Source of the DNA: a virus
IMG/VR virus record: IMGVR_UViG_3300017923_000005
Coordinates: 1-40,288 of that record
Strand: one strand, 5' to 3'
Length of the DNA: 40,288 nt
The notes beneath the pieces are model-generated. The model ran no database searches. It was given only the letters and a program-made list of their open reading frames with translations, and was not told the origin of the DNA. The translations under genes were made by a program, and so were the position numbers. Of the stretch, positions 37,661-40,288 are shown piece by piece. Each line of letters starts with the position of its first letter. Positions within the stretch are counted from its first letter, which is position 1.

Positions 37661-38236
37661 TTAAGTCAGATACTTATTTTTAAGTCTCTTTTTTAGCTCT
37701 CCATCCACTATGTATGGTACTATTTCTTCCCACTCACAGCTCCACATATTCCCGCAATGCCGACACCTAAACATCGGCTTGACGTCGAATTTCTTTTTAC
37801 CGTCCTCGTCCTGATCGGCTTCCACACACTTCACCCGGTAAAGCTCAAAGAACCAGCTCTTTCCATTCCAGAAACACCTTATCGTATCCTTACAGCCTTC
37901 TACGTCTGGTAGTTTGGCTCCGTGGTAACAAGGCATATTCACGAGCAGTCCGCATTCGTGCTTCAACTGTATGTTGCCCGGGCGGTAATCCTCATCACCC
38001 GAATTAAACTCTGGACTGAGCCTGGCCCCTCTGAACATATTATTATACCCGCCAGGATTAATCATATCTTCGTCAGGGAAGGGCAGTCTAAAATAGCTGC
38101 CTTCCGGAGTAGCTCTTACATTTACACTGCCTTCTACTGGGCCAACCCTGTGTATATCCTCGATCCTCAAGTAACCCAGATCTTCACACGTACCTATTTT
38201 TATTCTTCCACCTGAGAATTCTGCATATTCACCCAT
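37661..38236 (-). CDS. Unknown cysteine-containing protein, 191 residues
   Basis: I do not recognise this protein. It is beta-rich with many Gly and Pro in the first 80 residues. It then has C94 (HECG), C102 (MPCYH), C114, C120 and C136, and a late CRHCGNMWSC cluster near 157-166 that suggests a zinc ribbon. The end is basic (KKRLKNKYL). No catalytic motif is clear. AGGAGG lies five bases before the ATG. A terminator lies just upstream, separating it from the possible small RNA. Confidence 0.7.
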   Translation of the reverse strand: MGEYAEFSGGRIKIGTCEDLGYLRIEDIHRVGPVEGSVNVRATPEGSYFRLPFPDEDMINPGGYNNMFRGARLSPEFNSGDEDYRPGNIQLKHECGLLVNMPCYHGAKLPDVEGCKDTIRCFWNGKSWFFELYRVKCVEADQDEDGKKKFDVKPMFRCRHCGNMWSCEWEEIVPYIVDGELKKRLKNKYLT

Positions 38237-38270
38237 AGTAACCTCCTGTTATAGTTTATTTTTTAGACAC

Positions 38271-38299
38271 AAAAAAGCCTGGCTATTTAATAACCAGGC
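38271..38299 (-). terminator. Terminator upstream of the 191-residue gene
   Basis: GCCTGG (38294-38299 on the minus strand) pairs with CCAGGC (38277-38282), with inner pairs from TTATTAAATA. TTTTTTG follows. It does not end any protein gene, which is one reason to suspect a small RNA upstream. Confidence 0.8.
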
Positions 38300-38508
38300 G
38301 CATACATAGTCAGATTTTTTGTTTAGAAATTAACCGGGCAAGTAAAGACGAGAGCAGGGTCTGAATGTTTTTCGTTAAAGTATTTTCGGAATCATTTAAC
38401 GATAGGTTAAAAACAAACAAATTGCCTGCCCTGCAAACCGTCAAGACCCGCCCGGCTGCCTAATACTTACAGACAAAACCAACTAAATGTCCAGACCGAC
38501 ACAGCCCA
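38271..38508 (-). ncRNA. Candidate 240-base small RNA
   Basis: A promoter-like motif (38514-38528) and a clear terminator (38271-38299) bracket about 240 bases with no plausible protein gene; the only early ATG opens eight codons without a ribosome binding site. GGCAG (38457-38461) can pair with CTGCC (38425-38432 area) within a GC-rich part unlike the AT-rich surroundings. The RNA would be leftward. It could be a regulator or just a leader that is terminated early. Confidence 0.35.
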
Positions 38509-38513
38509 TCTGT

Positions 38514-38528
38514 AACTTATACCAAAAA
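38514..38528 (-). promoter_or_regulatory. TGGTATAAG promoter-like motif upstream of the possible small RNA
   Basis: Minus strand reads TTTTTGGTATAAGTT, like the copy at 17402. The next downstream element is the terminator at 38299, then the gene at 38236. Confidence 0.4.
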
Positions 38529-38575
38529 ATCAACCTTAGTTTTAATGTGTATTTTAAAACCATAAACACTCACTT

Positions 38576-38620
38576 GCTAATTTATTAACCAACCAACTCA
38601 TTAATTATTTAACCAACAAC
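38576..38620. repeat. TTAA/CCAA tetranucleotide tract left of attP
   Basis: Units TTAA, CCAA and AACC (the complement of the usual TTGG/TTAA form) fill about 45 bases just left of the first arm-type site. It is the only tract in the window written mainly in this orientation. Confidence 0.45.
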
Positions 38621-38710
38621 ATACATTTACCACATACAAAATGCCGGAAAAATGCCATTTTCACATACATTTTAAAAATTTTAACAAATAATATCAGGTA
38701 GTTAGGGAGG

Positions 38711-38764
38711 GCGCACCTGAATGGGGTTCAGGGAGTCGCAGGTTCAAATCCTGCCGTCCCGACC
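38711..38764 (+). pseudogene. tRNA-Pro(GGG) 3' fragment forming the attP core
   Basis: From the right half of the D-arm (GCGC) onward the sequence matches a bacterial tRNA-Pro: anticodon stem CCTGA/TCAGG with loop ATGGGGT (anticodon GGG), variable loop, T-arm GCAGG/CCTGC with TTCAAAT, acceptor strand GTCCCGA and encoded CCA. The 5' acceptor strand and left D-arm are absent from the sequence to the left, so it cannot form a whole tRNA. Integration would restore the host gene. Confidence 0.85.
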
Positions 38765-38775
38765 AAATCATCAAT

Positions 38776-38818
38776 AAAGTGGACTACTTACGGTGTACCG
38801 AAAGTGGTCCACTTTTTT
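38776..38818 (+). terminator. Terminator behind the tRNA core
   Basis: AAAGTGGACTACTT (38776-38789) pairs with 38801-38815 with one G-U, and the loop itself closes as CGGT/ACCG. TTTTTT follows. After integration it would serve as the terminator of the restored tRNA-Pro gene. Confidence 0.8.
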
Positions 38819-38967
38819 ACTTTTAGCTACCACATACAAAACCACATACAAATGCATATTTGCCAGGTCGATTTTTAGTCAATTTTTGAATGAGTAAAGA
38901 TACGTCGGAAGGCAGATTTTTTGATTTTTACCGAGCGGAATTTGAAAAAATTTAGAGGTAGGAGGGG

Positions 38968-40068
38968 CTATTTAGGTTTATGTAAATTAATCACCCGGGT
39001 CTTTTTCTTGTCTGAGAGACTTGGCAGGGAATTCACAGCAGTTGCCTGGGTATTAAGGTGCTCATAATAATTTCTATGAATCATCTCCGGCGATGTACCG
39101 GCCATATACGCTATGGTCCCCAAATCCACATGAAGATCCAGCATCGTCGTTATCCATAAATGCCTGATGTCATACATACAATTTATATTTATACCGTTCT
39201 TATCTGCAGCATACTTTAAACTTTTGGATATACGTTTTACAGGTTTACCTCTGTACTCTATTAAATATCCAGTTTTATTTACTAATTGATACTGATATAC
39301 TTCCGTTAGGAAATCCTGGGAGCATTGTATAAAAACTGATTGATCTACTTTATTATGGTACGCATGAATCCCTTGCCTGTCATAGTCAACATTTTCCTTA
39401 AAGGTCAAACCGAATAAGTCCACGCCTGGCCTTACAGGGACGTTCCACATAACTTCGATAGCCCAGGCTACGTGTGGCTTTGCATATATTTTGAGTTTCT
39501 TTAAATCCTCCAACTTTAAGCCGGGTCTCCTTTTCTTCTCTTTTACCTTTTTCCATTCCTTTAAAGGGTTTTCGTCTAAGTGATTATTCGTAATGGCCAG
39601 GTTGAAGGCAGACTTCAAATACCCCATATACCTATTCCTGGTAGCTCCGCTATTTTTTGACCATAACTCAGCTGCCATCCTGGTTAGCTTCTTGTACGTA
39701 AGATTGTTTGGATCTATGTGGCCGATTATAGGAGCAACACGTTCGTTATATACGCTAATCCATTCCTCGACCCAGCGTAGCTTATTTCCCATTAATTTTT
39801 TATGATCCACCCAGTCCTGCATAATATCAGAAACAGTGACCTTAGCGTCGTAATCATCAGGATTTAGGAACTCCGGAGTTACGGATATGCCATGCTCTTT
39901 ATTGTATTGGATCTCAGACTTGAATTTGAGGGCTTCTTTAAATCCAGCAGGGGTACCAGAAAAATACTTAGTCCTTACCTTGCCATACTCATCACGGTAG
40001 GTATACCTGTACTGGCCGTTTTTATCCTTCGTTATGCCGGAATGACGATTTTGTTTCCTCTTTGCCAT
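38968..40068 (-). CDS. int: Tyrosine recombinase (phage integrase)
   Basis: This is a 366-residue protein. Residues 1-60 form an arm-binding domain of three strands (GQYRYTYRDEYG, VRTKYFSG) and a helix. Residues 75-170 are the core-binding SAM-like domain. Residues 180-350 are catalytic: R213 in RPGVDLFGL, K240, R302 in YDIRH, H331 and the nucleophile Y334/Y335 in NYYEH. The first His of the usual HxxR box is Tyr299 here. It should catalyse recombination between attP and the host tRNA-Pro gene. The ATG has no clear ribosome binding site and lies two bases after the stop of the excisionase-like gene, so translation is probably coupled. Confidence 0.95.
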   Translation of the reverse strand: MAKRKQNRHSGITKDKNGQYRYTYRDEYGKVRTKYFSGTPAGFKEALKFKSEIQYNKEHGISVTPEFLNPDDYDAKVTVSDIMQDWVDHKKLMGNKLRWVEEWISVYNERVAPIIGHIDPNNLTYKKLTRMAAELWSKNSGATRNRYMGYLKSAFNLAITNNHLDENPLKEWKKVKEKKRRPGLKLEDLKKLKIYAKPHVAWAIEVMWNVPVRPGVDLFGLTFKENVDYDRQGIHAYHNKVDQSVFIQCSQDFLTEVYQYQLVNKTGYLIEYRGKPVKRISKSLKYAADKNGININCMYDIRHLWITTMLDLHVDLGTIAYMAGTSPEMIHRNYYEHLNTQATAVNSLPSLSDKKKTRVINLHKPK

Positions 40069-40070
40069 AG

Positions 40071-40288
40071 CTATACACTAACCAATTTAGCCTTTTGGTG
40101 TCTAGGCCTTGGTTTTGAGAACTCGAACCTTTTAGGATCATTCATAAAACTGTCTAAGGTATCCTTGGCAAACCTGTTTCTTTTTGGTCCGCAACGAGGC
40201 AGTTTATATATACGGAGCATTTTCCGAAAGGTATCTGGCGCATACCCACAGTAGGCAGCCGCGTCTTTTTGATTAAAAAAAGGCCCGG
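40071..40288 (-). CDS. Excisionase-like or MerR/AlpA-type HTH protein (5' end outside window)
   Basis: Seventy-two codons of the C-terminal part are visible. FFNQKDAAAYCGYAPDTFRKML is a winged-helix HTH of the kind found in excisionases and helix_turn_helix_17 proteins. It is followed by KLPRCGPKRNRFAKDTLDSFM, the wing and next helix, and then a basic tail. Such proteins bend attP DNA and favour excision, or act as small regulators. The position immediately upstream of int, in the same operon, supports an excisionase role. The N terminus is cut by the window edge. Confidence 0.8.
   Translation of the reverse strand, partial: GPFFNQKDAAAYCGYAPDTFRKMLRIYKLPRCGPKRNRFAKDTLDSFMNDPKRFEFSKPRPRHQKAKLVSV

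Larger units (their letters stand above)
38619..38852. other. Phage attachment site attP, with integrase arm-type sites on both sides
   Basis: Five copies of CACATACAWW flank the tRNA-like core: 38619 (ACATACATTT), 38631 and 38662 on the left, 38831 and 38843 on the right. Two pairs are spaced exactly 12 bases apart. All point the same way. The core between them is the 3' part of a tRNA-Pro gene. This is the organisation of a lambda-type attP: a core crossed over by integrase, with arm sites on both sides. Having both arms together means the DNA was not integrated (or was excised) when sequenced. The integrase gene starts about 1.2 kb right and ends 116 bases from the last arm site. Confidence 0.7.

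Noticed and set aside
38701-38764. A complete tRNA-Pro gene
   Set aside because: The 5' acceptor strand and the left half of the D-arm are missing; only the 3' part is present, as expected for an attachment core.

Overview
The window is part of a tailed double-stranded DNA phage (Caudoviricetes) genome, or of a phage-derived element. It carries a portal protein, a family A DNA polymerase, a primase-helicase, a phage integrase and no ribosomal or housekeeping genes. The host is probably a Gram-positive, Firmicutes-like bacterium. The evidence is indirect: nearly every gene has a strong AGGAGG-type ribosome binding site, and the attachment core is the 3' part of a tRNA-Pro(GGG) gene with encoded CCA. 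No taxon can be named from sequence alone.

Layout, left to right. Positions 1-633 are non-coding and packed with hairpins, probably a large structured RNA. Next comes a leftward block of replication and recombination genes (634-10139): an Sm-like protein, a glycosylase-polymerase fusion, a small conserved phage protein, a primase-helicase, an iron-sulfur nuclease, an HU-like protein and a candidate ssDNA-binding protein. A 450 bp divergent regulatory region precedes a rightward sigma-70-like gene (10597-11592). A second leftward block (11608-17301) holds a zinc protein, a second iron-sulfur nuclease, a WGR-ATP-dependent ligase, a membrane-anchored transglycosylase and an SNF2-type ATPase. A rightward block (17512-24921) holds the portal, a small membrane protein, a PAS protein, an unknown protein and a giant RNA polymerase beta/beta' fusion that stops just after the catalytic loop. 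A long leftward block (24966-38236) holds a 5' nuclease, a Dda/RecD-like helicase, class II ribonucleotide reductase, ThyX and many small genes. A rightward ParA/ribbon-helix-helix pair (32642-33530) interrupts it. The right end (38237-40288) contains a possible small RNA, an apparently intact attP with arm sites on both sides of a tRNA-Pro core, a tyrosine integrase and a truncated excisionase-like gene.

Together the genes give the phage its own replication, nucleotide synthesis (NrdJ, ThyX), recombination, and at least part of a private transcription apparatus: a sigma-like factor, a beta/beta'-N subunit and a recurring intergenic promoter-like motif with core TGKTATAAG on the minus strand. 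The remainder of beta' is not in the window. Many intergenic regions also contain degenerate TTAG/TTAA/TTGG tetranucleotide tracts. Integrase, attP and a partition-like pair together suggest a temperate element that can integrate and perhaps also persist as an episome.

Several starts were moved from the longest reading frame to the codon with a ribosome binding site. Three genes too short or too unusual for a simple ORF search were added at 28993-29094, 36325-36546 and 36944-37117, along with the partial gene at the right edge.
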